This document shows, in pieces, positions 6,413 to 12,134 of a stretch of DNA of 12,134 nucleotides (its first letter is position 1; every line of letters starts with the position of its first letter). The stretch spans positions 1 through 12,134 of the forward strand of contig CAYUIQ010000257.1 of the NCBI GenBank assembly GCA_964444795.1, read 5' to 3'. The notes beneath the pieces are model-generated. The model had not been told where the DNA came from. It saw only the letters and a list, made by a program, of their open reading frames with translations, and made no database searches. The translations under genes and the position numbers were made by a program. The stretch is from JABMRP01 sp964444795. GTDB taxonomy: Bacteria > Planctomycetota > Planctomycetia > Pirellulales > Thermoguttaceae.

Positions 6413-7888
6413 CTACCCGCCGCGCGGCAGCACGATCGTGAACGTGGCGCCCTTCTTCGGTTCACTCTCGACGTCGATCCGGCCGCCGTGGTTGGTGACG
6501 ATGCGCCAGGCCTTGCTCAGGCCGAATCCCAGGCCGCGGCCTGCCTGACGGCCGGAGTAATAGGGGTCGAAGAGGTGTCGCCGTACCTCGTCGTCTGGAA
6601 TCCCCTTCCCGTCGTCCGTTACCGCGATGCGTATCTCGCGGTCGTCACCGTCAAGGGACACGTCGAGGGACACGTCGATCTTGCCGGTGTGGCCGATGGA
6701 TTCGATCGCGTTCTCGCAGATCGCCTTTAGCGCGACGGTCAGTTGGACTTCGTCGACGCGGGCTTCCAGCGGGCCCGGGTCGCCCGTGCGCTGCAAAACG
6801 ATGGCATGGGCGGCCGCACGGGGTGCCAGCTTGGCCAGCAGCGAGTCGATCGGCTCGACAAGGTCGATTTGCCGCAGATCGAGTTCGGGCGGCCGGGCAA
6901 ACAACCGCAAGTCGGCGATCATCTCGTGCACGCGCATCGCCTGCACCTTCATCAGCGCCAGCCCGCGGCATCGCTCGCGATCGGTCTCGGAGTGCAGCAA
7001 CATCTGCGCGCGTCCGGCGATGACCGTCAGCGGGTTGTTGATTTCGTGGCCCGCTCCGGCGGCGAATTCGGCCAGCGACTCGAGTTTCTCGGATTCCAGC
7101 GTCACTTGGAAATCCTCTTCCAACTGCCTCAGCCGGACGAGCCGGTCGGCCAGTCGCGGGAACATCGCCCCGGCGTGCGGCACTTCGGCCAGCCAATGCC
7201 GTCGTCCCTTGGCCGCCACGCGACCGGCGGCTTCGACCTCCGCCGCCTGGGATTCCGCCGATGGTTCACTGCCGCGGAGCATCTCCACGGCCTGTTCCAC
7301 GCAGCGGACCGCCTCGGCGGGAAGATGCCCGGCGAGCCATTGAGGCATGTCCTCGGGCAGCGGGCTCGCGCCCTCGGTCGCGTCGGAGTTCGCGGAAATC
7401 GGCGAGCAGGCGCACAAGGTGAGCCAATCGGTTGCCGCGGCGAGCAGTCCGAAGAGAATTGCGGCTTGGGCACACTCGGCAGTGTTTCCCTCGGCGCCGC
7501 CCGGTTGGGCCATCGCTCCGGCAAGCTGCGCGGTTGCCAGATCGCCGGCCACGCGATCGGCATATGGGCGTGCCTGATCGGACGACGGCTCCTCGGCGAG
7601 ATCGGTCTGGCCGGGACATGACATCCAATCCAGCGCACCGGCGGCCAGCGCATGGGCGACGTCGGATACGGATCGCGGGGCCGGCTGACCTTCGGCGGCC
7701 GCTTTACACACGGCCCATAGCAATAGCGGCGGATCGCCCGCCAACTGCTCGGCCAGCGCCGCCGAAGCGGCTTCGGAGTCGTCGGAACCGGCAGCCAGGA
7801 GAGATCGGGCGATAGCAGCCAGCGAAGCGTCGGCCGTGGGAAAGAGCCATCGTCGCGAGCCGGCTTCCAGTTGCAATGGGCGGCGCAT
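6413..7888 (-). CDS. Soluble sensor histidine kinase with HDOD-like N-terminus
   Basis: This 491-residue kinase has a canonical C-terminal core. The H-box AGAGHEINNPL carries the phospho-acceptor H281; the N-box ENAIESI has N393; DDGKGI (425-430) is the G1 box and GRGLGFGLS (450-458) the G2 box of the ATPase domain. A coiled segment (about 245-275) joins the core to the N-terminus. There is no membrane segment or signal peptide, so it senses something in the cytoplasm. Residues about 20-160 follow the helical pattern of HDOD domains (LAGDPPLLLWAVCKAA, then SVSDVAHALAAGALDWM, then CAQAAILFGLLAAATDWL) without HD metal residues; this is by-eye inference. The frame could start at TTG 7891, but the adjacent ATG at 7888 is preferred. 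No strong ribosome binding site is visible. The gene begins 65 bases after the response regulator stop in the same orientation, so co-transcription and a cognate pair are likely. Confidence 0.92.
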   Translation of the reverse strand: MRRPLQLEAGSRRWLFPTADASLAAIARSLLAAGSDDSEAASAALAEQLAGDPPLLLWAVCKAAAEGQPAPRSVSDVAHALAAGALDWMSCPGQTDLAEEPSSDQARPYADRVAGDLATAQLAGAMAQPGGAEGNTAECAQAAILFGLLAAATDWLTLCACSPISANSDATEGASPLPEDMPQWLAGHLPAEAVRCVEQAVEMLRGSEPSAESQAAEVEAAGRVAAKGRRHWLAEVPHAGAMFPRLADRLVRLRQLEEDFQVTLESEKLESLAEFAAGAGHEINNPLTVIAGRAQMLLHSETDRERCRGLALMKVQAMRVHEMIADLRLFARPPELDLRQIDLVEPIDSLLAKLAPRAAAHAIVLQRTGDPGPLEARVDEVQLTVALKAICENAIESIGHTGKIDVSLDVSLDGDDREIRIAVTDDGKGIPDDEVRRHLFDPYYSGRQAGRGLGFGLSKAWRIVTNHGGRIDVESEPKKGATFTIVLPRGG

Positions 7889-7953
7889 CAAGGGAACCCG
7901 TCTCGCGAACTTCTTTTCGCACGACCGCTGGGTCTGGAGTCAGGTGATGCCGT

Positions 7954-8535
7954 TTAGCCCGCCGGCACCGCTTCGATATCCAGCAGTCGGCAGATTCGAT
8001 CGATGAGTATTTCTACTTCAAACGGCTTGTGGAGGAAATCGTTCGCGCCGGCCGCTTTCAGTTCGCCGACCTTGTCTTCTTCCACCATGCCCGAGATGCA
8101 GATTACCCGTACGTCGTCCATGCTCTTGTCGCTACGCACTCGCTGGCAGACTTCCTTGCCGTTGATATCGGGAAGCATGATATCCAGCACGATGAGGTCG
8201 GGGCGATAGTCCTTGACCATCATGCCGGCGTCGAACCCGTTGTTGACGCTGCGGACTTCAAACCGCCCGTCACGTTCGAGAACGTCGGCGATCAGTTCAA
8301 CGAGTTCCTCGTCGTCGTCGACGATGAGGATTTTTCGCTTGCCGCTTTCCAGTGCGTCGGTCGGGATTCCGTTGTCCCGCATGAACACGTAGAGCTGTTC
8401 CCGTGGGATGCGGCGAAACCGGCTCCCCGGCACGCGAAATCCCTTGAGTTGGCCCGAGTCGAAACAACGAATGATGGTTTGCTGGCTGACCTTACAGATC
8501 TTGGCCGCTTCGCCGGTGGTAAACACTGTCTTCAT
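7954..8535 (-). CDS. HTH-receiver response regulator (excisionase-type HTH fused to REC)
   Basis: This 193-residue protein has an unusual domain order. Residues 3-55 form a helix-turn-helix of the excisionase/MerR-like type (FTTGEAAKICKVSQQTIIRCFDSGQLKGF, with RVPGSRFRRIP as the wing). Residues 67-188 form a full receiver domain with acidic D73-D74, phospho-acceptor D118 in LIVLDIMLPD, S148 in the switch position and K170 before P171. Most DNA-binding response regulators carry the receiver first. Similar single-HTH proteins in planctomycetes and deltaproteobacteria are known from general experience, but their targets are mostly undefined. A purine-rich AGGAAGAGGG element lies about 15-23 bases upstream of the ATG, with GGATGG nearer. 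It is probably phosphorylated by the adjacent kinase. Expression is driven by a consensus promoter with a long leader. Confidence 0.92.
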   Translation of the reverse strand: MKTVFTTGEAAKICKVSQQTIIRCFDSGQLKGFRVPGSRFRRIPREQLYVFMRDNGIPTDALESGKRKILIVDDDEELVELIADVLERDGRFEVRSVNNGFDAGMMVKDYRPDLIVLDIMLPDINGKEVCQRVRSDKSMDDVRVICISGMVEEDKVGELKAAGANDFLHKPFEVEILIDRICRLLDIEAVPAG

Positions 8536-8556
8536 GTTATGTGACCATCCCTCTTC

Positions 8557-8576
8557 CTAGCTGAGCGTGAAGCTAG
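8557..8576 (-). promoter_or_regulatory. Leader hairpin beside the response regulator's ribosome binding site
   Basis: CTAGCT (8557-8562) and AGCTAG (8571-8576) are exact inverted copies with an 8-base loop. In the minus-strand mRNA the stem ends directly at the AGGAAGAGGG purine tract that should bind the ribosome, so opening or closing it could affect translation of the response regulator. Confidence 0.35.
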
Positions 8577-8677
8577 TTTCCAGGAACCCTCAGTAGTGCC
8601 AGATACGCAGCGCTGCCGAAAGCTCCCACTCCTCCGTGTTATGCTAGTCGCGCGATAACTCGTTGTTCGCGTCAACC

Positions 8678-8692
8678 GAACAAGTTTTGTTC
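8678..8692 (-). promoter_or_regulatory. Mid-leader hairpin
   Basis: GAACAA (8678-8683) pairs exactly with TTGTTC (8687-8692) around GTT. An alternative pairing is CCGAA (8676-8680) with TTCGG (8696-8700). Together with a CGCGA/TCGCG pair near 8650-8671 this makes the leader RNA structured. No known riboswitch class is recognised. Confidence 0.3.
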
Positions 8693-8754
8693 CCCTTCGG
8701 CGTTCCATATAAACCATAGGATCAACCGGTTCTGCCGACTTTACCGATCTTGCC

Positions 8755-8768
8755 AATTGGGACCAATT
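8755..8768. promoter_or_regulatory. Palindrome over the response regulator's transcription start
   Basis: AATTGG (8755-8760) and CCAATT (8763-8768) are exact inverted copies around GA. The palindrome overlaps the end of the -10 box and the predicted +1, an ideal place for a repressor or an autoregulating HTH protein to block transcription. Binding by the neighbouring HTH-receiver protein is a guess. Confidence 0.45.
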
Positions 8769-8793
8769 ATAACTAGCTTCCCGCCAATGTCAA
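8766..8793 (-). promoter_or_regulatory. Perfect consensus promoter of the response regulator-kinase pair
   Basis: On the minus strand TTGACA (8793-8788) and TATAAT (8771-8766) match the housekeeping-sigma consensus at all twelve positions with a 16-base spacer. The local DNA is AT-rich, unlike its surroundings. The expected start near 8759 gives a leader of roughly 225 bases before the ATG at 8535. Confidence 0.8.
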
Positions 8794-8832
8794 TATCGCT
8801 CTGTATTTTCTAACATGTTGTGGGGTAATGGT

Positions 8833-8914
8833 TTGGGTGAATCGACGAGACTTACTGCTCAGCATGCCGCCAACTTGGCTCATGTTTCACCCAATAAAGT
8901 GGGCGCCTTGGCGC
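8833..8914. repeat. Inverted repeats between mnmG and the response regulator
   Basis: TTGGGTGAA (8833-8841) is exactly inverted as TTCACCCAA (8886-8894), 44 bases apart. Directly after this, GCGCC-TT-GGCGC (8903-8914) is a compact perfect inverted repeat. They lie downstream of mnmG and upstream of the response regulator promoter and could mark the 3' end of the mnmG transcript. There is no T-tract. The rest of 8536-8972 holds the promoter and leader described separately and no gene. Confidence 0.35.
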
Positions 8915-8972
8915 GTCACCCCTCCAGGAGTCCGGCCGCTACTGCACGGCCTCATGCCGCCACCCGAACGGG

Positions 8973-10823
8973 CTATTTCGAGTCGCCTGACGTGCCGTCT
9001 CCCCCCCGAGTACGCTCCAGGTGGTAGGTCAACACGGCCAGATCGGCCGGCGTGATTCCGCTGATCCGGCCCGCCTGAGCCAGATCGGTAGGGCAGATTC
9101 GGGTCAGCTTCTCCTTCGCCTCGTTGCGAAGATGGCGAATTGAGTCGAAATCGAGGGTCTCGGGGATCTTACGACGGGCCAGCCGCCTCTGCCGGGCGAT
9201 GTCGATCTCCTGTCGGGCCACGTAGCCGGCGTATTTCGTGTCGTGGACCGCCTGTCGGGCAATCTCCGCGGAGACTCCGTCCAAGGTAGGGTGCCGTTGG
9301 ACCACATCCTCCCAGGTGGTCTCCGGGCGGCAGAGAAACTTGCCCAGCGTGACTCCCTCGAACCGAACCGTGCTCAACGCTCGCATCACCTCGGCCAGAT
9401 CACACTCCTTGGCCTGGAGCCGTTGCCAGCGCGAGTCGGCGATCAGCCCGATCGGATGTCCCCGCGGGGTCAGCCGGCGATCGGCATTGTCCGCCCTCAG
9501 GAGCAACCGGTACTCGGCCCGGCTGGTGAACATGCGATAGGGCTCGTCGACGCCCCGGGTGACCAGATCGTCGATCATGACGCCCAAGTAGGCCTGATCG
9601 CGTCGCAACACGAGCGGTTCCTTGCCGGCCAGCGCCAGCGCCGCGTTGGCTCCGGCCAGCAGTCCTTGTCCGGCCGCTTCTTCATAGCCGGTGGTTCCGT
9701 TGATCTGTCCGGCGAAATACAGCCCGGCGATCCGCTTGGTTTCCAGCGACGCTCTGAGTTGGTCGGGCGGCGCGTAGTCGTATTCGATGGCGTAGCCGTA
9801 GCGGATGATCTCGGCCTTGCACAAAGCGGGAATGGCTCGCAGCATGTCGTCCTGCACTTCGCGCGGCAGGCTCGTCGACAGGCCGTTGACGTACACCTCG
9901 TTGGTCCGCCGTCCCTCGGGTTCCAGGAATAGTTGGTGCCGGTTCTTGTCGGGAAAGCGCACGATCTTCGTCTCGACCGACGGGCAGTAGCGAGGCCCGG
10001 TCGAGACGATCTGCCCGCTGTACATGGGCGACCGATCGAGATTGGCCCGGATCAGCTCATGCACCGCGGGGTTCGTGTACGTGATCCAACAGGGCAACTG
10101 ATCGCACTGGAGTCGGTCATTGAGAAACGAGAACGGCTCGGGCCGCTCGTCGCCGTCGTGGCGTTCGGTGTGGCGGAAGTCGATCGATCGGGCGTTGATC
10201 CGCGCCGGGGTGCCGGTCTTGAATCGCTGGAGGCGGAATCCCAGACGCCCGAGGGCGTGGCTGATGCTGGAGGAGGTTTCTTCGCCGGCACGGCCGCCGG
10301 GCGTGGTTTCCTGGCCCAGGTGCAAAAGCCCACGCATGAAGGTGCCTGCACAGAGCACGACGGCCCCGGCGCGATAGACGGCCTCGCCTCTTACCCGCAC
10401 GCCGGTGACCCGCTTCGTGCCGCCGGTATCCTCGACCAGCAGATCACGGGCCGTTTCCTGGCGCAAGACGAGGCCCGGCTGCTGCTGCACCACGTGGGCG
10501 ATTTCCTGCTCGTAGGCGTATTTGTCGGCCTGCGCTCGGGGTCCGTGCATGGCGGGCCCCTTGCGGCGGTTGAGCATGCGGAACTGGATGCCGACCGCAT
10601 CGATGGCCCGGCCCATGGCCCCGCCCAGGGCGTCGATTTCGCGAACGATCTGCCCCTTGGCCATGCCGCCGATGGCCGGGTTGCAGCTCATCCGCGCGAC
10701 CGTATCGACACTGGCGGTCAGCAGCGCGACCGAAGCGCCCATCCGCGCGGCGGCCAGTGCCGCTTCGGTGCCCGCGTGGCCGGCGCCGATGACCAGGACG
10801 TCGAAATCGTAGGAAGAAGTCAT
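8973..10823 (-). CDS. mnmG: tRNA uridine-34 carboxymethylaminomethyl modification enzyme MnmG
   Basis: This 616-residue FAD enzyme works with the GTPase MnmE and a folate methylene donor to build the cmnm5/nm5 group on the wobble uridine U34 of certain tRNAs in the cytoplasm. Visible landmarks are the FAD Rossmann motif VIGAGHAG near the N-terminus, MSCNPAIGGMAKG with catalytic C47, PRYCPSVETKIVRF with C280 (equivalent to E. coli C277), the NGTTGYEEAAGQG block, TSRAEYRLLLRADNAD, and the C-terminal helical domain with KYAGYVARQ and GRISGITPADL for MnmE and tRNA contact. Length is normal and nothing is broken. The ATG at 10823 is preferred over 10832 because it gives exactly the E. coli spacing to the FAD motif and catalytic cysteine; neither has a clear ribosome binding site. 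mnmE and rsmG are not adjacent here. Repeats begin within about 35 bases upstream, and no promoter is recognisable. Confidence 0.97.
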   Translation of the reverse strand: MTSSYDFDVLVIGAGHAGTEAALAAARMGASVALLTASVDTVARMSCNPAIGGMAKGQIVREIDALGGAMGRAIDAVGIQFRMLNRRKGPAMHGPRAQADKYAYEQEIAHVVQQQPGLVLRQETARDLLVEDTGGTKRVTGVRVRGEAVYRAGAVVLCAGTFMRGLLHLGQETTPGGRAGEETSSSISHALGRLGFRLQRFKTGTPARINARSIDFRHTERHDGDERPEPFSFLNDRLQCDQLPCWITYTNPAVHELIRANLDRSPMYSGQIVSTGPRYCPSVETKIVRFPDKNRHQLFLEPEGRRTNEVYVNGLSTSLPREVQDDMLRAIPALCKAEIIRYGYAIEYDYAPPDQLRASLETKRIAGLYFAGQINGTTGYEEAAGQGLLAGANAALALAGKEPLVLRRDQAYLGVMIDDLVTRGVDEPYRMFTSRAEYRLLLRADNADRRLTPRGHPIGLIADSRWQRLQAKECDLAEVMRALSTVRFEGVTLGKFLCRPETTWEDVVQRHPTLDGVSAEIARQAVHDTKYAGYVARQEIDIARQRRLARRKIPETLDFDSIRHLRNEAKEKLTRICPTDLAQAGRISGITPADLAVLTYHLERTRGGDGTSGDSK

Positions 10824-10857
10824 GGGATCCATGATAGGGGGAGCAGGGGCCGGGGAC

Positions 10858-10906
10858 TAGGGGGTAGCGATTAGCGATTAGGGGGTAGCGATTAGCGATT
10901 AGGAAC
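10858..10906. repeat. Heptamer tandem array upstream of mnmG
   Basis: Seven consecutive heptamers each begin with TAG: TAGGGGG, TAGCGAT, TAGCGAT, then the same three again, then TAGGAAC. It is a 21-base higher-order unit present twice exactly plus a degenerate end. It begins 34 bases upstream of the mnmG ATG, so it lies in the promoter or leader. Heptamer repeats of this style recall the short tandem repeats of cyanobacterial genomes; kinship is not claimed. Confidence 0.85.
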
Positions 10907-10915
10907 TTGGTTAGC

Positions 10916-10933
10916 CCCGTCGCCTGCGACGGG
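10916..10933. repeat. Perfect hairpin (CCCGTCGC / GCGACGGG)
   Basis: CCCGTCGC (10916-10923) is exactly inverted at 10926-10933, with only two bases between; seven pairs with a tetraloop would form in RNA or single-stranded DNA. Part of the hairpin cluster upstream of mnmG. Confidence 0.65.
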
Positions 10934-10967
10934 ATCACCGATGGGGAATTAGGACAGCGACTCAACG

Positions 10968-10989
10968 CCCACGGGTCGCACCCCGTGGG
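10968..10989. repeat. Perfect hairpin (CCCACGGG / CCCGTGGG)
   Basis: CCCACGGG (10968-10975) is exactly inverted at 10982-10989 around a 6-base loop, and is followed by a seven-G run (10992-10998). No T-tract flanks it on either strand. It looks like a dispersed REP-type palindrome. Confidence 0.65.
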
Positions 10990-11032
10990 TCGGGGGGGTG
11001 TCAAGTGGCGTCGAAACACATCGCCCCGTACG

Positions 11033-11049
11033 ATGGGCTTCCAGCCCGT
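11033..11049. repeat. Short palindromic repeat unit (GGGCT / AGCCC)
   Basis: GGGCT (11035-11039) and AGCCC (11043-11047) pair around TCC, with weaker flanking pairs. Translated spuriously, this motif gives a GWKP-type peptide that I recall seeing in many over-predicted planctomycete ORFs, which fits a dispersed intergenic repeat; this is memory, not a search. Confidence 0.45.
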
Positions 11050-11072
11050 CGCCGTCGCATCTTCCTTTCTCG

Positions 11073-11138
11073 GCTTCCTCTGTTCCCTCCTGATCCAATA
11101 CCTGTTTTTTCGAACAGGAGGAAGCAAAGGCAACAGAG
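11073..11138. repeat. Compound imperfect inverted repeat
   Basis: CCTGTT (11101-11106) pairs with AACAGG (11113-11118) around TTTTCG. The stem can continue as GCTTCCT (11073-11079) with AGGAAGC (11119-11125) after a 21-base bulge, and CTCTGTT (11078-11084) with AACAGAG (11132-11138). The two halves look like diverged copies of one pyrimidine-rich unit in opposite orientation, compatible with a decayed REP or MITE-like element. Confidence 0.5.
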
Positions 11139-11209
11139 CAGGCCATTTCCGCTGGTCGGATCCTCACACGGGAAACGCCCCGTAACCCACGGTCAGCGGC
11201 TTGCCAAGG

Positions 11210-11234
11210 GGGACTGGCTCCGAGCGACAGTCCC
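11210..11234. repeat. Hairpin (GGGACTG / CAGTCCC)
   Basis: GGGACTG (11210-11216) is exactly inverted at 11228-11234 around an 11-base loop. Another in the hairpin cluster upstream of mnmG; no coding context. Confidence 0.5.
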
Positions 11235-11249
11235 TTCTTCCCGACGAAC

Positions 11250-11337
11250 GAGGTCATCGGCGAGGTGCCTGTGCCCTTTTCAACACGGTCCCCCTTTTCA
11301 ACAGGCTGCCAGGCGTACAAGGAGGTCATCCACGAGG
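11250..11337. repeat. Nested short direct repeats
   Basis: CCCTTTTCAACA occurs at 11274-11285 and 11292-11303, and a 16-base GAGGTCATC-NN-CGAGG motif occurs at 11250-11265 and 11322-11337 with two differing bases. The segment at 11294-11313 (CTTTTCAACAGGCTGCCAGG) also resembles 57-77 at the other end of the window. I see no gene in 11235-11540. Confidence 0.45.
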
Positions 11338-11543
11338 ACGCGATCAGCCCGGCCTATCAACTGTGCTTTTCCCCTAGTTCCGAGCGTCTCTGCCGGGGGG
11401 GTGAATTTGCCTGTTTTACCAATTCGCCGTTTCCCCTTCGGGCATAGCGTATTTCCGGCAATCACACCGCCGCCACTGCTTGCACCGTCCAAGCAAACCC
11501 CCTACAACTGAATGCGTGGCCATTGGTGGCAAAGACGGAAAGC

Positions 11544-11597
11544 AACGAAAAGGGACAGAACGCGTTCGGCGTAAACAGTTCTGACCCCTTTTTCGTT
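11544..11597. repeat. Long imperfect stem-loop ending in a T-tract
   Basis: The 18-base arm at 11544-11561 (starting AACGAAAAGGG) is imperfectly inverted at 11578-11597 (ending CCCCTTTTTCGTT), differing by two gaps and one mismatch; the loop is 16 bases. The right arm runs into T5 and then an eight-T tract, so on the plus strand it could also act as a terminator. It resembles REP-type palindromes linked to IS200-like transposases elsewhere, although no transposase is present here. Confidence 0.5.
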
Positions 11598-11641
11598 TTT
11601 TTTCGTTTCTGACCCCTTTTTCGTTTGACCCCTTTTTCGTT
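11582..11641. repeat. TGACCCCTTTTTCGTT repeat, three copies
   Basis: The 16-base unit is identical at 11582-11597, 11610-11625 and 11626-11641. The last two are head to tail; the first two are separated by 12 bases (TTTTTTCGTTTC) that look like the truncated end of a fourth unit. One strand is almost purely pyrimidine. Short spurious lysine-rich ORFs arise from it on the minus strand. This is likely amplification of the right arm of the stem-loop above. Confidence 0.8.
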
Positions 11642-11898
11642 CTCCCCGTTTGCACCGGAATTCGCAAGTTTTGAGAAACCGGTCGGAAAGCGTGAGAATG
11701 GAAATGGTGAGCGAGGTAGTGAGGCAACCGGTGTGATGCGTGCGCATCGCGAACCCCGCAGGCAAATCAAGAGTCTTATTGATGTTCTGCATTGGGCGAC
11801 TCGCTTTTGCAGCGATGAGGTACGCACTAATCTCGGAATAGACTCAAGGGGCGGACCGCGAGTCAGCAGCGTAATGACAAAACAATGGCAACCCAAGC
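11642..11898. other. Non-coding or undetermined stretch before the last ORF
   Basis: The only visible structure is a compact perfect inverted repeat, GATGCG-TG-CGCATC (11735-11748). A plus-strand frame open to 11930 could encode about 65 residues from 11735, but it has no recognisable motif or ribosome binding site and overlaps the next ORF. I call no gene here. Confidence 0.35.
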
Positions 11899-12126
11899 AT
11901 GACTTCCAAACGCTCTACACCGGCTACTAGGCCCTCGCTTTCCAGCGACGGGAGTGTCTTCGCATTCGCGGCAGGTTTTACTCCCGAGAAGGGCGAGGCC
12001 TTAACTCAAATCCCACGTGAGGAATGGGCAGAGGAGATTGAACGAAAACACGCCGAGGAGCGTGATTGGTGGGCTGGCGAACTAGTCCTTACGCAAGCGA
12101 ATAGCGAGAGTCAGTTCAATCGATAG
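11899..12126 (+). CDS. Small hypothetical protein (uncertain)
   Basis: This 75-residue ORF is not recognised. It begins with a Ser/Thr/Arg-rich segment, then a short hydrophobic stretch (FAFAAGF), then an acidic, tryptophan-containing helical part (IPREEWAEEIERKHAEERDWWAGEL) that reads more like real protein than the lysine- or arginine-rich shadow frames nearby. The ATG at 11899 has no Shine-Dalgarno match. Base composition is less GC-rich than in the main genes. It could be a genuine small gene, the remnant of a decayed one, or chance. Confidence 0.4.
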   Translation: MTSKRSTPATRPSLSSDGSVFAFAAGFTPEKGEALTQIPREEWAEEIERKHAEERDWWAGELVLTQANSESQFNR

Positions 12127-12134
12127 TTTGAGCA

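Noticed and set aside
8532..8756. 74-residue minus-strand ORF overlapping the response regulator start
   Set aside because: It lies in the promoter leader, is Arg/Ser/Thr-rich without motifs, and its stop overlaps the regulator start codon. A leader peptide cannot be excluded but nothing supports it.
9933..10874. 313-residue plus-strand ORF opposite mnmG
   Set aside because: It is antisense to conserved MnmG sequence; its composition is that of a reversed GC-rich gene and no ribosome binding site or domain is visible.
10444..11133. 229-residue minus-strand ORF running through the repeats into mnmG
   Set aside because: Its N-terminal part is translated repeat DNA (the heptamers give repeating LIANRYP) and its C-terminal part is an alternative frame of mnmG.
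10949..11511. Overlapping ORFs of 92-168 residues in the hairpin cluster
   Set aside because: They cross several inverted repeats in different frames on both strands; no frame stands out as coding.
10833..11650. CRISPR-like array in the repeat region
   Set aside because: Repeats are heterogeneous, short and irregularly spaced, with no uniform spacers or cas genes.
11462..11896. 144- and 96-residue minus-strand lysine-rich ORFs
   Set aside because: The lysine/arginine-rich sequence is the translation of the TGACCCCTTTTTCGTT repeat units; there is no codon bias or domain evidence.

Overview
This window looks like a GC-rich chromosomal segment from a planctomycete, probably of the Pirellula/Rhodopirellula type. 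The lineage is an inference. It rests on a secreted formylglycine sulfatase, a Tat-exported Gfo/Idh/MocA oxidoreductase, an excisionase-type HTH fused to a receiver domain, and intergenic DNA packed with GC-rich hairpin repeats. No plasmid, phage or CRISPR signature was seen. Nine protein genes are supported; no tRNA or rRNA was recognised.

Layout. A secreted sulfatase lies on the minus strand (176-1918). It is divergent from a plus-strand group: a 132-residue protein of unknown function, a nitrilase-family amidohydrolase translationally coupled to it, and a Tat-exported Gfo/Idh/MocA oxidoreductase with its own promoter. The oxidoreductase converges, with only 7 bases between stop codons, on a minus-strand block: D-lactate dehydrogenase (ldhA), a soluble histidine kinase, an HTH-receiver response regulator, and mnmG (tRNA U34 modification). 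Upstream of mnmG, about 1 kb (10833-11898) holds no convincing gene. It contains a heptamer tandem array, several perfect hairpins and a pyrimidine-rich repeat. A small uncertain ORF closes the window.

Function. The sulfatase and the exported oxidoreductase fit the degradation of sulfated polysaccharides and sugar derivatives outside the cytoplasm, a planctomycete trait, but no substrate can be assigned. The kinase and response regulator are adjacent and co-oriented and probably form a cognate pair. The kinase has no membrane segment, and its N-terminal 200 residues resemble a degenerate HDOD domain, so it would sense a cytoplasmic signal. The next gene, ldhA, has its own good promoter, so any control of ldhA by this pair is a guess.

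Regulation. Three promoters can be read by eye, all with a 16-base spacer: a perfect TTGACA/TATAAT ahead of the response regulator (with a palindrome over the expected +1 and a ~225-base leader), TTGACC/TAGAAT ahead of ldhA, and TTGCGA/GATAAT with an extended -10 ahead of the oxidoreductase. No complete new system was found. The best leads are the HDOD-like kinase with its HTH-receiver partner and that unusual leader, the coupled unknown protein, and the repeat cluster upstream of mnmG.
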